Shown here in pieces: positions 17,904 to 25,914 of a stretch of DNA of 64,000 nt. The stretch is from Kamptonema formosum PCC 6407. Lineage in GTDB: Bacteria; Cyanobacteriota; Cyanobacteriia; Cyanobacteriales; Microcoleaceae. The translations under genes and the position numbers were made by a program. Below the pieces are notes generated by a model, which was given only the letters and a program-made list of their open reading frames with translations, had not been told where the DNA came from and made no database searches. The stretch spans positions 30,124-94,123 of the forward strand of contig NZ_KB235899.1 of the NCBI RefSeq assembly GCF_000332155.1, read 5' to 3'. Numbering within the stretch: position 1 is the stretch's first letter; every line of letters starts with the position of its first letter.

Positions 17904-18710
17904 ATGCAGAACTCTGAATTCCTCTTTAATTATTCATTGTTATTCAATCCTTGGGTGGTAGCGATCGCACTAAATACAGTTTTACTCGCGATCGCTAACC
18001 TCTCGCCCAAAAAGTTACTCACTCCCGCAGGGTTATTTCACGCTTGGCTGTTGGGCGTACTCATCTGGGGCTGTTTGGGTTGGCAAGGATATGTGGTGGT
18101 AATGTTTTATTTTCTACTCGGATCGGCCGTTACCCGCGTTGGCTTAGCCCAAAAAGAGGCCGAAGGTATTGCAGAAAAGCGTTCCGGCGCTAGAGGGCCG
18201 GAGAATGTCTGGGGTTCTGCTCTGATCGCTGCTTTTTGCGCCTTGGGCGTGTTTATCGTGGGTATTTTGCCCCCCTCTTACGCAGGGGATTTTAAGGGGG
18301 TTATTGCGCTATTAATGTTAGGCTACGTGGCTAGTTTTAGCACTAAGCTTTCCGACACCTGCGCTAGTGAAATCGGTAAAGCTTACGGTAAGCGGACTTT
18401 TCTGATTACTACGCTGCAACCCGTACCCAGAGGGACAGAAGGGGCGGTAAGTTTAGAGGGTACATTGGCGGGAATTGTGGCTTCAGTGGCGATCGCACTT
18501 CTGGGCTGGGCCGTTGGTTTGATTGATTTGACAGGATTAATATTTTGTGTAGTTGCTGCTTTTGTTGCGACTAATATAGAGAGTGTAATTGGTGCGACGT
18601 TGCAATCTAAGTTTGACTGGTTAACGAATGAAGTGGTTAATATTTTCAATACTGCGATCGGCGCGATCGTTGCGGTGTTATTAGCTTTAGCCTGGAGTTA
18701 TATTTGGTGA
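17904..18710 (+). CDS. DUF92 / TIGR00297 family membrane protein (VTE6, phytyl-phosphate kinase type)
   Basis: A 268-residue integral membrane protein with about seven hydrophobic segments. It shows the family hallmarks: SPKKLLTPAGLFHAWLLGVLIWG near the N-terminus, RSGARGPENVWGSALIA, and FSTKLSDTCASEIGKAYGKRTFLITTLQPVPRGTEGAVSLEGTLAG. Plant VTE6 and the Synechocystis homologue phosphorylate phytyl phosphate to phytyl diphosphate, salvaging phytol from chlorophyll breakdown for tocopherol and chlorophyll. That role is inferred by family. Its stop overlaps the start of the next small gene (TGATG). Confidence 0.85.
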   Translation: MQNSEFLFNYSLLFNPWVVAIALNTVLLAIANLSPKKLLTPAGLFHAWLLGVLIWGCLGWQGYVVVMFYFLLGSAVTRVGLAQKEAEGIAEKRSGARGPENVWGSALIAAFCALGVFIVGILPPSYAGDFKGVIALLMLGYVASFSTKLSDTCASEIGKAYGKRTFLITTLQPVPRGTEGAVSLEGTLAGIVASVAIALLGWAVGLIDLTGLIFCVVAAFVATNIESVIGATLQSKFDWLTNEVVNIFNTAIGAIVAVLLALAWSYIW

Positions 18711-18928
18711 TGACTGAGTTTCTGGAGCGTGCGATCGCTCGATTGAAAAGTTTGTCTTCTAATGAGCAAGATGCGATCGCAACGATAATATTAGAAGAAC
18801 TTGAAGATGATCGTCGTTGGGAGGAGTCGTTTGCGCGATCGCCAAATCTGTTGGCTAAGCTTGCAGCCGAGGCGATGGCTGAACACCGTGCAGGCCAAAC
18901 CCAAGATTTAGATCCAGAAACATTGTGA
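18710..18928 (+). CDS. Antitoxin-like small protein of a broken toxin-antitoxin pair
   Basis: A 72-residue, helical, acidic protein (FLERAIARLKSLSSNEQDAIATIILEELEDDRRWEESFARS, then LAKLAAEAMAEHRAGQT). It resembles the antitoxins encoded just ahead of RelE/YafQ-like toxins in cyanobacteria. The ATG at 18710 overlaps the DUF92 stop. A TTG at 18704 would add two residues. The following frame overlaps its stop (GTGA), as in an intact pair, but is only a toxin stub. An orphan antitoxin is the likeliest state. Confidence 0.7.
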   Translation: MTEFLERAIARLKSLSSNEQDAIATIILEELEDDRRWEESFARSPNLLAKLAAEAMAEHRAGQTQDLDPETL

Positions 18929-18990
18929 AATCTCGTACAACTACTCAATTTCGTAAATTGTTTGCTGAGCTACCAGAACAGGTTCAGGAA
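18925..18990 (+). pseudogene. 5' remnant of RelE/YafQ-like toxin gene
   Basis: From the GTG at 18925 the frame reads KSRTTTQFRKLFAELPEQVQEQ, which looks like the start of a typical toxin of this family (usual length about 85-90). After about 22 residues the similarity stops. The frame ends at 19053, inside the start of the DUF262 gene. The remainder of the toxin is absent, apparently replaced by the DUF262 gene. Confidence 0.7.
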
Positions 18991-19030
18991 CAAAAGATAA
19001 TAGTAGTTCATACTGAAGGTGGTTTGAATT

Positions 19031-20728
19031 ATGGAAGCATCAACAACGATTAGAAAAATGATGGCTGGTAACAAAATAGTTGTACCATCCTATCAGCGTG
19101 CGTACTCATGGGATACCCCCGATGGAAAGACAGACAGGACTACTCAGATTGATGTCTTTCTGTCAGACTTGGAAGAATACAGTAAAAGCAATGCTGATAG
19201 CCCGTATTATTTTGGTCACTTCCTTTTTGAAGGAAAAAATCAAGAATTTTATGTGATAGACGGGCAACAACGGCTGACAACCATTGTGATATTTTTATCG
19301 GCTCTTTTTGCCAAGCTGAAAGCGATCGGAAATCTAAGCGAAGATGAAGAAACTTGCTATGAAGACATGGTTAAACGGCGCAGTGCCATACGTTTTTCTA
19401 CTGTGGATTACGACAATCAGTTATTCATCGACTATGTAATCGAACAAACGAAACTCGATCGTAATGCCCTCGATACCGAATCCGCACGCCGTATTGTTAG
19501 AGCATTTGATTTCTTCAAGCAACAACTATCGAGCAAACCTGAAGAATATCTGAGAAAAATGCTCTCTATAATTAGCGAATCCACTTGCACCACTCATCCA
19601 GTTAAAAGCGAATCTGAAGCTATTCAGATGTTTATATTCCAGAATGATAGAGGGAAGCAACCTTCTAATCTGGAAATTGTCAAAGCTAAATTTATGTACA
19701 ACGTGCATCTGTATGGCAATGACGATCGAAATGCGCTGATAGAAGAAATCAAGAATCGTTTTGAGAAAATCTATAAATCAATCTCTTCAATTGAATACAA
19801 CATCAATGAAGACGATGTTTTACTTTATACCTTAAAAGTCTATTTTAATTCACTTGGGGAAATCAATGCTCTTGATAAAATAAACAAAAATCTATCAAAA
19901 GAAACTTCAATTGATTTTATCAAATCCTTTACAACATCACTTTCGAGAAGTTTTGAGCATCTATCCAGTTTTTTTGGCAAACATGAACGCGAGAACTTTG
20001 CCATACATTCCTTGATAACACTGATAAAACTTGGAGGTATCGCCATTGCACTTCCGTTTATCATCAAGGCATATAAATACGATCTGCCTATCAATGATAT
20101 AGGAGCGCTATGTTCGTCGTTGGAGAATTTGTTGCTTCGTCACCGTTCGATCGGAACTCGCGCTGATATAACATCAAGAATCAAGGATGTATTTGAGAAT
20201 TTCACCGAAAGCAACAAAGATATTCGCCCGATAATAGAACGCATAGAAGGGATGAAAACAACATCGGAATGGTGGTGGGGTTATTGGAATAATGAAAAGC
20301 TCAAAGAATCGCTCCAAAGGGGAATACATCATTTAGTTGCAAAATATCTGCTCTGGAAATATGAGATTCATTTAGAGCAACAAGGTAAAAACGGTTATTC
20401 CCCTACTCGATTTGACAGAATCATCAGTCCAGAACTAGAACATATCGCTCCAACAACTGAACCTGAGATAAAACCACATGGTTATGAAGATTACGATGAG
20501 GAGCTTAGAAATCAATACCTTAATTGCTTAGGCAACTATCTATTGTTATCCAAGTCACATAATTGCGCGGTGGGAAATATTCAGTTTGCCGAAAAATTGG
20601 CAACTTATACGCACAATGAACAGCAAAGAGAAATTCAGAGTTTAGTCCGCGAGAATGGGGTATGGAGCAAGGAAATCATACAACACAGGAAAGACAAAAT
20701 TATCCGCTTCATTATGGATAATTGCTAA
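19031..20728 (+). CDS. DUF262 / DUF1524 (HNH) GmrSD-like protein
   Basis: A 565-residue protein. The N-terminal DUF262 (ParB/Srx-like NTPase-type) domain has VPSYQRAYSWDT at about 18-29 and YVIDGQQRLTTIVIF at about 74-88. A helical middle region follows. The C-terminal domain has ELEHIAPT (residues about 475-482), LGNYLLLS and a later NIQFAEKL, matching the His-Me finger DUF1524 layout (EHIxP ... LGNLxL ... N). GmrSD is a type IV restriction enzyme acting on modified phage DNA, and related single-chain proteins are predicted nucleases. The gene directly abuts the truncated toxin gene, and codon and base use is more AT-rich than neighbours, suggesting acquisition. Confidence 0.85.
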   Translation: MEASTTIRKMMAGNKIVVPSYQRAYSWDTPDGKTDRTTQIDVFLSDLEEYSKSNADSPYYFGHFLFEGKNQEFYVIDGQQRLTTIVIFLSALFAKLKAIGNLSEDEETCYEDMVKRRSAIRFSTVDYDNQLFIDYVIEQTKLDRNALDTESARRIVRAFDFFKQQLSSKPEEYLRKMLSIISESTCTTHPVKSESEAIQMFIFQNDRGKQPSNLEIVKAKFMYNVHLYGNDDRNALIEEIKNRFEKIYKSISSIEYNINEDDVLLYTLKVYFNSLGEINALDKINKNLSKETSIDFIKSFTTSLSRSFEHLSSFFGKHERENFAIHSLITLIKLGGIAIALPFIIKAYKYDLPINDIGALCSSLENLLLRHRSIGTRADITSRIKDVFENFTESNKDIRPIIERIEGMKTTSEWWWGYWNNEKLKESLQRGIHHLVAKYLLWKYEIHLEQQGKNGYSPTRFDRIISPELEHIAPTTEPEIKPHGYEDYDEELRNQYLNCLGNYLLLSKSHNCAVGNIQFAEKLATYTHNEQQREIQSLVRENGVWSKEIIQHRKDKIIRFIMDNC

Positions 20729-20779
20729 ATGGCATAACAAGGCGATCCCAGTGCGATCACACTTTACCCCCTTTTCTCT

Positions 20780-21622
20780 TTACCCCAATCTCTGCACATC
20801 TTCCACCGACAGCGACAGCGCTTGAGCTACTTGCTCTACAGTTAAACCCATTGCCAATAGTTGCGGAATAGCATCCCGTTGAGTTTGCTCCGCGCGATCG
20901 GCACGTTGGCGTTCCTGTTCAGTATTGAGGCGTTCGAGTTTAGATTGTTCGCTACCAGTTAGCAACAAATTCCCCTCACTATCCCACCAACGTAACCATC
21001 GTTGATGCTGATTTTGATAGCTACCTTCCCACACTCCTAACTCTACTCCCATCAGGTCGATCGGGTAATGTCCGCGATCGTTTGGTTGCAAACGGCGATA
21101 GCGAGTATTCACCCAGTTATAGACTTCCAATTCACTCGTTTTAATGATGTAAATTGCATAGTAAGGAATGCGAATAATCTGCTCGTATACCCAAAACTTT
21201 CCGGGTTTCTGGTTAACACCTTCTGGTAAGCGAGATAAAGGAGTATTATCTCTTTCTTCAGCCCCATTTCCACTCGCAAATTCGATGGCAATTAATGGCA
21301 CAATATACTCGCGCCACAACACATAAGAGCGGCGAATTTCGCCATCTATTAGGGGCGGAACGTTGGGAATGTAGAACCAGTCAGGGGCTTCGGCTCCGCG
21401 TTCTGGAGGCTCGGTTTCGCGCCAGTAAATGCCACAATCTTGCCCGATCGCAAATTGTCCGTCGGGGTGGAGGGTTTGCAGTGTAGTTTCCAGGGAGTCG
21501 GTGAGTAGGATACTCTGGGGATGTTCTTGGAAGTTGTGTACAAAAGTGCCGTCGGAGTCAGGTAGTTGCGTGCGATCGGGAAAGGCTGGGGGTAATGTTG
21601 TAGGGTTGATGCTTTGGGTCAT
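20780..21622 (-). CDS. Uma2-family (DUF820) putative endonuclease
   Basis: A 280-residue protein from the ATG at 21622. An upstream TTG at 21709 adds an unconvincing 29-residue tail. The Uma2 PD-(D/E)XK-like core is visible: PDGQFAIGQDCGIYW, EAPDWFYIPN, VPLIAIEFASGNGAEERD and YYAIYII. A C-terminal coiled coil (LERLNTEQERQRADRAEQTQRDAI) precedes a short HTH-like tail (LLAMGLTVEQVAQALSLSVEDVQRLG). The family is greatly expanded in cyanobacteria and of unclear function. Convergent with the DUF262 gene. Confidence 0.85.
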   Translation of the reverse strand: MTQSINPTTLPPAFPDRTQLPDSDGTFVHNFQEHPQSILLTDSLETTLQTLHPDGQFAIGQDCGIYWRETEPPERGAEAPDWFYIPNVPPLIDGEIRRSYVLWREYIVPLIAIEFASGNGAEERDNTPLSRLPEGVNQKPGKFWVYEQIIRIPYYAIYIIKTSELEVYNWVNTRYRRLQPNDRGHYPIDLMGVELGVWEGSYQNQHQRWLRWWDSEGNLLLTGSEQSKLERLNTEQERQRADRAEQTQRDAIPQLLAMGLTVEQVAQALSLSVEDVQRLG

Positions 21623-21855
21623 GTCAGCTATAAGAAGGGGTTGACATACATGAGAAACTTGCGGTACTTTGTGGTTATTATATGATGTATTACACCTTAT
21701 CTGCGACACAATTATAAGCTCGACTGCGGAGTTCCCAGTGGGACATAGCAGTAAGCTTGTTTATAGGATACAAGTATCGACAGATTGTTGTTAGGTTCGC
21801 TAAAAAGCACTAAAATGTAACTTGAAACTTAAGCCAGGAACAAAGGAGTAAGTAA

Positions 21856-22659
21856 TTGGAACCTATTTGCTACCACTGTGGAAAACCGATTCAGAATAAT
21901 CAAGGGACTTATTGGATCAAAGGAACAGGTGGTTGGTTTGCCAGAGGCGTATATCCTAGTACAGTAGTCTGTGCACATTGGCGAAAATGTGCGAAAGTTG
22001 TAGGTGAATACTTTGCCCAAATTCCTCCAGATGAGAAGGGAGAGTCCTGGTTTTGGCAACATTTACCCTTTTATACTCAAACCAATGAGAAAGTAAATAA
22101 TTCGGACAGATTTATTTATGTTCTAAAGTCGAATGAATATTACAAAATAGGCATTGCTAAGGACGTGGCAAAAAGGATGCGGGAACTGCAAACAGGTGAT
22201 CCAGTTAAACATTTATTTGTTTGCTCTTCTTTTTTTAAAGATGCACCTAGATTTGAAAAGTGTTTACATGAAGCTTTTGCAAAGTATAGAGTAGAAGGCG
22301 AGTGGTTTGAGTTGCCACCCGAAAAGCTAGAAGAGCTAATTGAAATTTTAGAGAACAAGAATTTTATAGAGCAGGTTCCACCACTACATAATATAGTTTA
22401 CTATCCTCTCGGTACACGAGTTTTATGGCGTAATCAGCCCGGTATTGTACATAGTTTAGTTATTAAATCCTATAAATATGAGGTTGGCTATAATATATTG
22501 CTTGACACTCAGAGTTGTATAGATGAGCCAGAAGTAACCAATTCAGGCTATAACGAGTTGATCTTAGAAAATACTAGAATACCAAGTATAGAAGGTTACG
22601 AGGTCGAACCCGTCGAGCTAGGTATTTCTGATGATGACATTACATCTTTAGCCAATTAA
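21856..22659 (+). CDS. GIY-YIG-like (T5orf172/MUG113) protein with N-terminal zinc-ribbon-like segment
   Basis: A 267-residue protein starting at TTG 21856, chosen because AAAGGAG lies eight bases upstream. Residues 4-45 carry CYHCGKPI and later VCAHWRKCAK, a possible metal-binding finger. Residues about 78-165 form a T5orf172-type GIY-YIG domain (RFIYVLKSNEYYKIGIAKDVAKR, then LQTGDP, LHEAFAKYRVEGEWFEL). The C-terminal 100 residues are unassigned. GIY-YIG proteins are nucleases in many phages and mobile elements; activity here is not proven. It lies among Uma2, DUF262 and TA genes. Confidence 0.8.
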   Translation: MEPICYHCGKPIQNNQGTYWIKGTGGWFARGVYPSTVVCAHWRKCAKVVGEYFAQIPPDEKGESWFWQHLPFYTQTNEKVNNSDRFIYVLKSNEYYKIGIAKDVAKRMRELQTGDPVKHLFVCSSFFKDAPRFEKCLHEAFAKYRVEGEWFELPPEKLEELIEILENKNFIEQVPPLHNIVYYPLGTRVLWRNQPGIVHSLVIKSYKYEVGYNILLDTQSCIDEPEVTNSGYNELILENTRIPSIEGYEVEPVELGISDDDITSLAN

Positions 22660-22788
22660 TTAGGAACGTTACATTTTTTCCCGACAAGTGAAACGCGATC
22701 GCAAACCACATCCACCCTGGAGCAATTACCTTCTATTGGTCTAAAATCTGTTACATTACGATCGTAATTAAGGATTTGGCAACAAGCT

Positions 22789-23019
22789 ATGCGGTCAATT
22801 GAACAACTGACAGAAGAGCTTTTATCTCTGCCTAGTGCATCAAGAGCACTTTTGGCAGAAAAACTCGCAGAAAGTTTAGAATTCGATATCGACCCAATGA
22901 TTCAGGCCGCTTGGACAACTGAGGCTCATAGACGACGTAACGAGATCCGAAGCGGTGCTGTCCAAGCAATTCCGGGAGATGATGCCTTAGCTCAAGTGAG
23001 GCTGTTGCTTGACCCATGA
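22789..23019 (+). CDS. Addiction-module antitoxin (TIGR02574-like)
   Basis: A 76-residue protein with the family pattern IEQLTEELLSLPSASRALLAEKLAESLE, an acidic middle and HRRRNEIRSGAVQAIPGDDALAQVR. Such proteins are antitoxins encoded directly before a ParE/RelE toxin. The stop overlaps the ATG of the toxin frame by four bases (ATGA), the normal arrangement, but that toxin is broken after about 20-25 codons. The gene is therefore an orphan antitoxin. Confidence 0.85.
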   Translation: MRSIEQLTEELLSLPSASRALLAEKLAESLEFDIDPMIQAAWTTEAHRRRNEIRSGAVQAIPGDDALAQVRLLLDP

Positions 23020-23093
23020 AGTATGTATTTCATCCTGAAGCACTTGCCGAATATGCTGAAGCTGTCCAATACTATGTAGTACATTTTGATTCT
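23016..23093 (+). pseudogene. 5' remnant of ParE/RelE-family toxin gene
   Basis: Encodes KYVFHPEALAEYAEAVQYY, an unmistakable ParE-like N-terminus (family length about 95). After about residue 20-25 the sequence no longer fits, although the frame runs open into the downstream uracil-DNA-glycosylase-like gene. The missing part appears to have been replaced by that gene. A fusion protein of 307 residues from this start is formally possible but unlikely. Confidence 0.75.
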
Positions 23094-23174
23094 TGCAGTA
23101 ACGCATTGCAGTCGAGAGCCTGGGTATTGGAAAAGCCGCAAATAATTGAAACATTCAGCAATCCAACATTTAAA

Positions 23175-23939
23175 ATGTCTGAGAAAACTCTGCTACATGA
23201 AATTGCTCATTGCCCCCATGCACGGTTCTGTCGAGAAAATCCTGCTGCTGAACATCCATGTAGCGAAATTGTTAATTATCAAAAGTCGCTCAATTTAGAC
23301 GATTTTCAAGTACCTGAGCCTTGGAGTGGACATATAGAGAAAGCTCCTATTCTTTTTCTGAGTTCAAATCCATCAATTGGCGCTGGTGAAAACTACCCAA
23401 ATTGGTCTTGGTCAGACAATGATATTGAAGATTACTTCAGTTATCGTTTTGGAGGGGGACGCAAGGAATGGATCGTCAATGGTACGAAATCCTTACTAAT
23501 GGATGGGACATATAGCCATGCTGTTAAGTTCTGGGCAGCAGTCCGGCAACGTGCTATGGAGTTATTTGAACGGGATGTGCTTCCAGGAATTGATTATGCG
23601 CTTACTGAAATAGTCCATTGTAAATCCCATAAGGAAATTGGAGTAAAACGAGCGCAAAATAAATGTGTTGAAGCCTATTTGTTGAGGACTTTAGAACTGG
23701 CCGGGGCAAAAGTAATTGTGGTGCTGGGAAAACGTGCAAGGAAAGCAATTCAAGGTCAATTCAATATCCCTGAAAAAATCTCAGTGTCTGAGGCAATAAA
23801 GATAGGGAGCAGTGAAAGATTTTTTGCTTTCCTTCCACATCCAAATGCCCACAGCTATCGTTCTTTTTCCAAGTGCTTTAAGGATGATGAGCTTGAAAAG
23901 TTACGCGCATCTTTGCATACGTGGAAAAATGGTGAGTGA
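23175..23939 (+). CDS. Uracil-DNA-glycosylase-superfamily-like protein
   Basis: A 254-residue protein from the ATG at 23175, chosen because the 53 codons before it belong to a toxin stub and filler. It starts with a Cys/His-rich segment (HEIAHCPHARFCRENPAAEHPC) that may bind metal or a cluster. Motifs then fit the UDG fold: ILFLSSNPSIGAGE (residues about 57-70), YALTEIVHCKS, VIVVLGKRARKAI and FFAFLPHPNAHSY. Most UDG-fold enzymes remove uracil from DNA, but distant members are of unknown specificity and the usual catalytic residues are not all obvious. It sits exactly between two toxin-gene remnants. Confidence 0.6.
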   Translation: MSEKTLLHEIAHCPHARFCRENPAAEHPCSEIVNYQKSLNLDDFQVPEPWSGHIEKAPILFLSSNPSIGAGENYPNWSWSDNDIEDYFSYRFGGGRKEWIVNGTKSLLMDGTYSHAVKFWAAVRQRAMELFERDVLPGIDYALTEIVHCKSHKEIGVKRAQNKCVEAYLLRTLELAGAKVIVVLGKRARKAIQGQFNIPEKISVSEAIKIGSSERFFAFLPHPNAHSYRSFSKCFKDDELEKLRASLHTWKNGE

Positions 23940-24105
23940 TGCACATCGTAATGCTAGCATCATTGCCAACAACCGCGTAGTTTTCAATATCAAAGGCAAC
24001 AGCTATCGGCTAATTGTGGCTATTCGCTACGATCTTAGTATTATTTTCATTCGATTTATTGGCACTCATGCCGAGTATGACAAAGTAGATGCAGAAATAG
24101 TCTAA
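23929..24105 (+). pseudogene. 3' remnant of HigB-type toxin gene
   Basis: Encodes SDAHRNASIIANNRVVFN, then KGNSYRLIVAIRY and FIRFIGTHAEYDKVDAE, the C-terminal two thirds of a HigB toxin (family length about 97). The first about 40 residues are missing. An ATG at 23929, overlapping the preceding gene by 11 bases, would give a 58-residue protein, so a shortened product might still be made. Downstream is an intact HigA-type antitoxin, 14 bases away. Confidence 0.75.
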
Positions 24106-24119
24106 ACAGAGGTAAATAT

Positions 24120-24497
24120 ATGGAATTGCGCCCAATTAGAAATGAAACCGACTATCAGGAAGCTATTAGAGAAATAGAGTTACTATTTAATGCAGCCTCA
24201 AACACTCCTGAATACGATCGATTAGATGTTCTCAGCACTTTAGTAGAAGCCTACGAGAAAAAACACATTCCGATCGCAATTCCCGCTCCCATCGAAGCGA
24301 TTTATTATTACATGGAAACTCGCGGATACTCTCATCGCGATTTAGAGTCATGTCTCGGTAGTCAAGCTACGGTGTCTGAGGTTTTATCTCGGAAACATCA
24401 ATTAACATTAGATATGATTCGGAAGTTGAATCAAGAACTAGGGATTCCCGCTGAAATTCTCATTCAACCATATCAGTCGGTAAAAATCCCCGCGTAA
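24120..24497 (+). CDS. higA: HigA-type antitoxin
   Basis: A 125-residue protein. The N-terminal helical toxin-binding part (LRPIRNETDYQEAIREIELLFNA, then YDRLDVLSTLVEAYEKKH) is followed by an XRE-like helix-turn-helix at about 70-115 (YMETRGYSHRDLESCLGSQATVSEVLSRKHQLTLDMIRKLNQEL). Normal length for HigA. In intact systems HigA neutralises HigB and represses the operon. Here HigB is truncated, so HigA is probably an orphan repressor or antitoxin. Confidence 0.88.
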   Translation: MELRPIRNETDYQEAIREIELLFNAASNTPEYDRLDVLSTLVEAYEKKHIPIAIPAPIEAIYYYMETRGYSHRDLESCLGSQATVSEVLSRKHQLTLDMIRKLNQELGIPAEILIQPYQSVKIPA

Positions 24498-24528
24498 CAA
24501 TTCGATCGCTGCGCTCTTTTTAAAACAA

Positions 24529-25182
24529 ATGTACAACTATCGCATCATTTTAAAACGAGTAGGAATTGCACTGATCGCGATTGGCATACTCGATATCGCG
24601 TATACAATCTACTCAATATCACAGGCTCGGAATTATTCAGCCACCTTCAGCATCTTAGCTATAGTAGCCGGTGTATCTCTCATCAGAGGTAGCCTGCGTG
24701 CCGTTTCCATAGTCACTTGGATCGCCGCCTTCGGGATTGCTAACTTCATCGGCAACCTATTAATACTACTTCCCTTTTTGAAGCCAGCAGAACTCTGGGC
24801 AATTGAATTTCGCCTCGATCCAATCGGTCTTGCTATGTCATTTCTAGTTAAAATTATAGCGATCGCTCTCCTCTCCTGGATCTACATACAACTGCGTGCT
24901 GCACCTGTAGTTTCCGCAAGCCTTCAATCTGGTCATTCTGCCTCAACTCCCAAGTCTGCATTCATCCTTGGGGTAGCCGTGATACTATTAATTACTGGCA
25001 TAATGCGCTTCACGCTAGGTGGCGCTGCGGGCGCTAAAGCAGTGGACTTAGCCCGTTCAAAATACGGAGATAAATACAAGTATCACGTCCAAGGCATAAG
25101 CTGGTCAAACGGGAATGTAAAGGCCTACGTCACCGCATACAACGAACAGGAAATCAAACCTGTTCAAGTAGAATGGAATTAA
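24529..25182 (+). CDS. Multi-pass membrane protein of unknown function
   Basis: A 217-residue protein with four hydrophobic segments near residues 10-28, 38-55, 62-85 and 98-120, and a fifth at about 145-163. It ends with a hydrophilic domain (AVDLARSKYGDKYKYHVQGISWSNGNVKAYVTAYNEQEIKPVQVEW) that could be a small beta domain. I recognise no family. It lies 31 bases after the antitoxin gene on the same strand but is not obviously part of that system. Confidence 0.65.
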   Translation: MYNYRIILKRVGIALIAIGILDIAYTIYSISQARNYSATFSILAIVAGVSLIRGSLRAVSIVTWIAAFGIANFIGNLLILLPFLKPAELWAIEFRLDPIGLAMSFLVKIIAIALLSWIYIQLRAAPVVSASLQSGHSASTPKSAFILGVAVILLITGIMRFTLGGAAGAKAVDLARSKYGDKYKYHVQGISWSNGNVKAYVTAYNEQEIKPVQVEWN

Positions 25183-25190
25183 TGATTTAG

Positions 25191-25311
25191 TTTAACAGGA
25201 CTTAAACACCTCACCCAAGAAACCAGGTTTTTTGACGAAAATACTTCGCCCGAACCCACAGATTCTCTAAAAAATCCGGTTTCTGAGACGACCTGTGTAA
25301 GTCCTATTAAC
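25191..25311. mobile_element. MITE-like element with AGGACTTA inverted ends
   Basis: About 120 bases bounded by TTTAACAGGACTTA on the left (25191-25204) and the near-exact reverse complement of it on the right (25298-25311). Inside are AAGAAACCAGG-type and CCGGTTTCT segments that also occur in inverted orientation near 48.34-48.39 kb. No coding capacity. The AGGACTTA termini are shared with the long hairpin at 35436-35485. Confidence 0.55.
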
Positions 25312-25348
25312 ATTATGCACAATTTTTAATTTTTAATTTTTGTCTTGT

Positions 25349-25516
25349 TATAGCAACCGCCAAGGCGGTTAGGACGTTTTGAGTTCCACCAAACTCGCTG
25401 ATTCTATTCCCTTCTTCCTATTCTTTCCCTTCTTCCCCTTCTTCCCCTTCTTCCCCTTCTTACCCTAGCCCCTAGCCCCTAGCCCCTAGCCCCTAACCGC
25501 CTTGGCGGTTACTATA
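25349..25516. repeat. MITE-like inverted repeat enclosing GGGGCTA/GAAGAAGG tracts
   Basis: 25-base arms at 25349-25373 and 25492-25516 are inverted copies with one mismatch. Each arm is itself a palindrome (AACCGCC AA GGCGGTT). The interior is a pyrimidine tract of CTTCTTCCC units and four CCCCTAG units. A single related GGCGGTTGCTATA end is seen at about 29652-29666. It may be a small non-autonomous element, or a terminator/attenuator pair before the Mrp operon. Confidence 0.6.
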
Positions 25517-25567
25517 GTACCCAAATAATGTATCATTATAACCAAACCTTACACAACAAGAAGTTTC

Positions 25568-25903
25568 GTGTTAGAAGCCTTCGTATTTGCCACAATCTTG
25601 TGCGGATTTTTTGGTATCATCTTTAAAAATAACCTCGTAATGAAAATCATCTCTATGGACGTGATGAGCACTGGGGTAATAGCCTACTACGTGCTAATTG
25701 CATCGCGAGATGGTTTTTTCACGCCAATTATTGGAGAAGTTAAAAATAGAGCTTACGCCGATCCAGTTCCCCAAGGTGTGATCTTAACAGCAATCGTCAT
25801 CGGCTTTTCGATTCAAGCCCTGATGCTAGTAGGTGTAATGAAATTGGCACGGGATAATCCTACCTTAGAAACCAACGAGATAGAGAAAAACAATACACCC
25901 TAA
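25568..25903 (+). CDS. mrpC: Mrp-type cation/proton antiporter subunit C
   Basis: A 111-residue, three-TM NuoK-like protein starting at GTG 25568. Visible family parts are FKNNLVMKIISMDVMSTGVIAYYV and DPVPQGVILTAIVIGFSIQALMLV, corresponding to the DPxPQALVLTAIVI signature of MrpC/MnhC. First gene of a seven-gene operon in order C-D-E-F-G-(DUF4040)-B. Mrp complexes exchange Na+ (or other cations) for protons across the membrane and support growth at alkaline pH and high salt. Confidence 0.88.
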   Translation: MLEAFVFATILCGFFGIIFKNNLVMKIISMDVMSTGVIAYYVLIASRDGFFTPIIGEVKNRAYADPVPQGVILTAIVIGFSIQALMLVGVMKLARDNPTLETNEIEKNNTP

Positions 25904-25914
25904 ATAACCCAGTA

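Noticed and set aside
23016-23939. A toxin-UDG fusion protein translated from the ParE start
   Set aside because: The frame is open, but the 30 codons after the toxin stub look like filler and an independent ATG begins the UDG-like part; the fusion is considered accidental.
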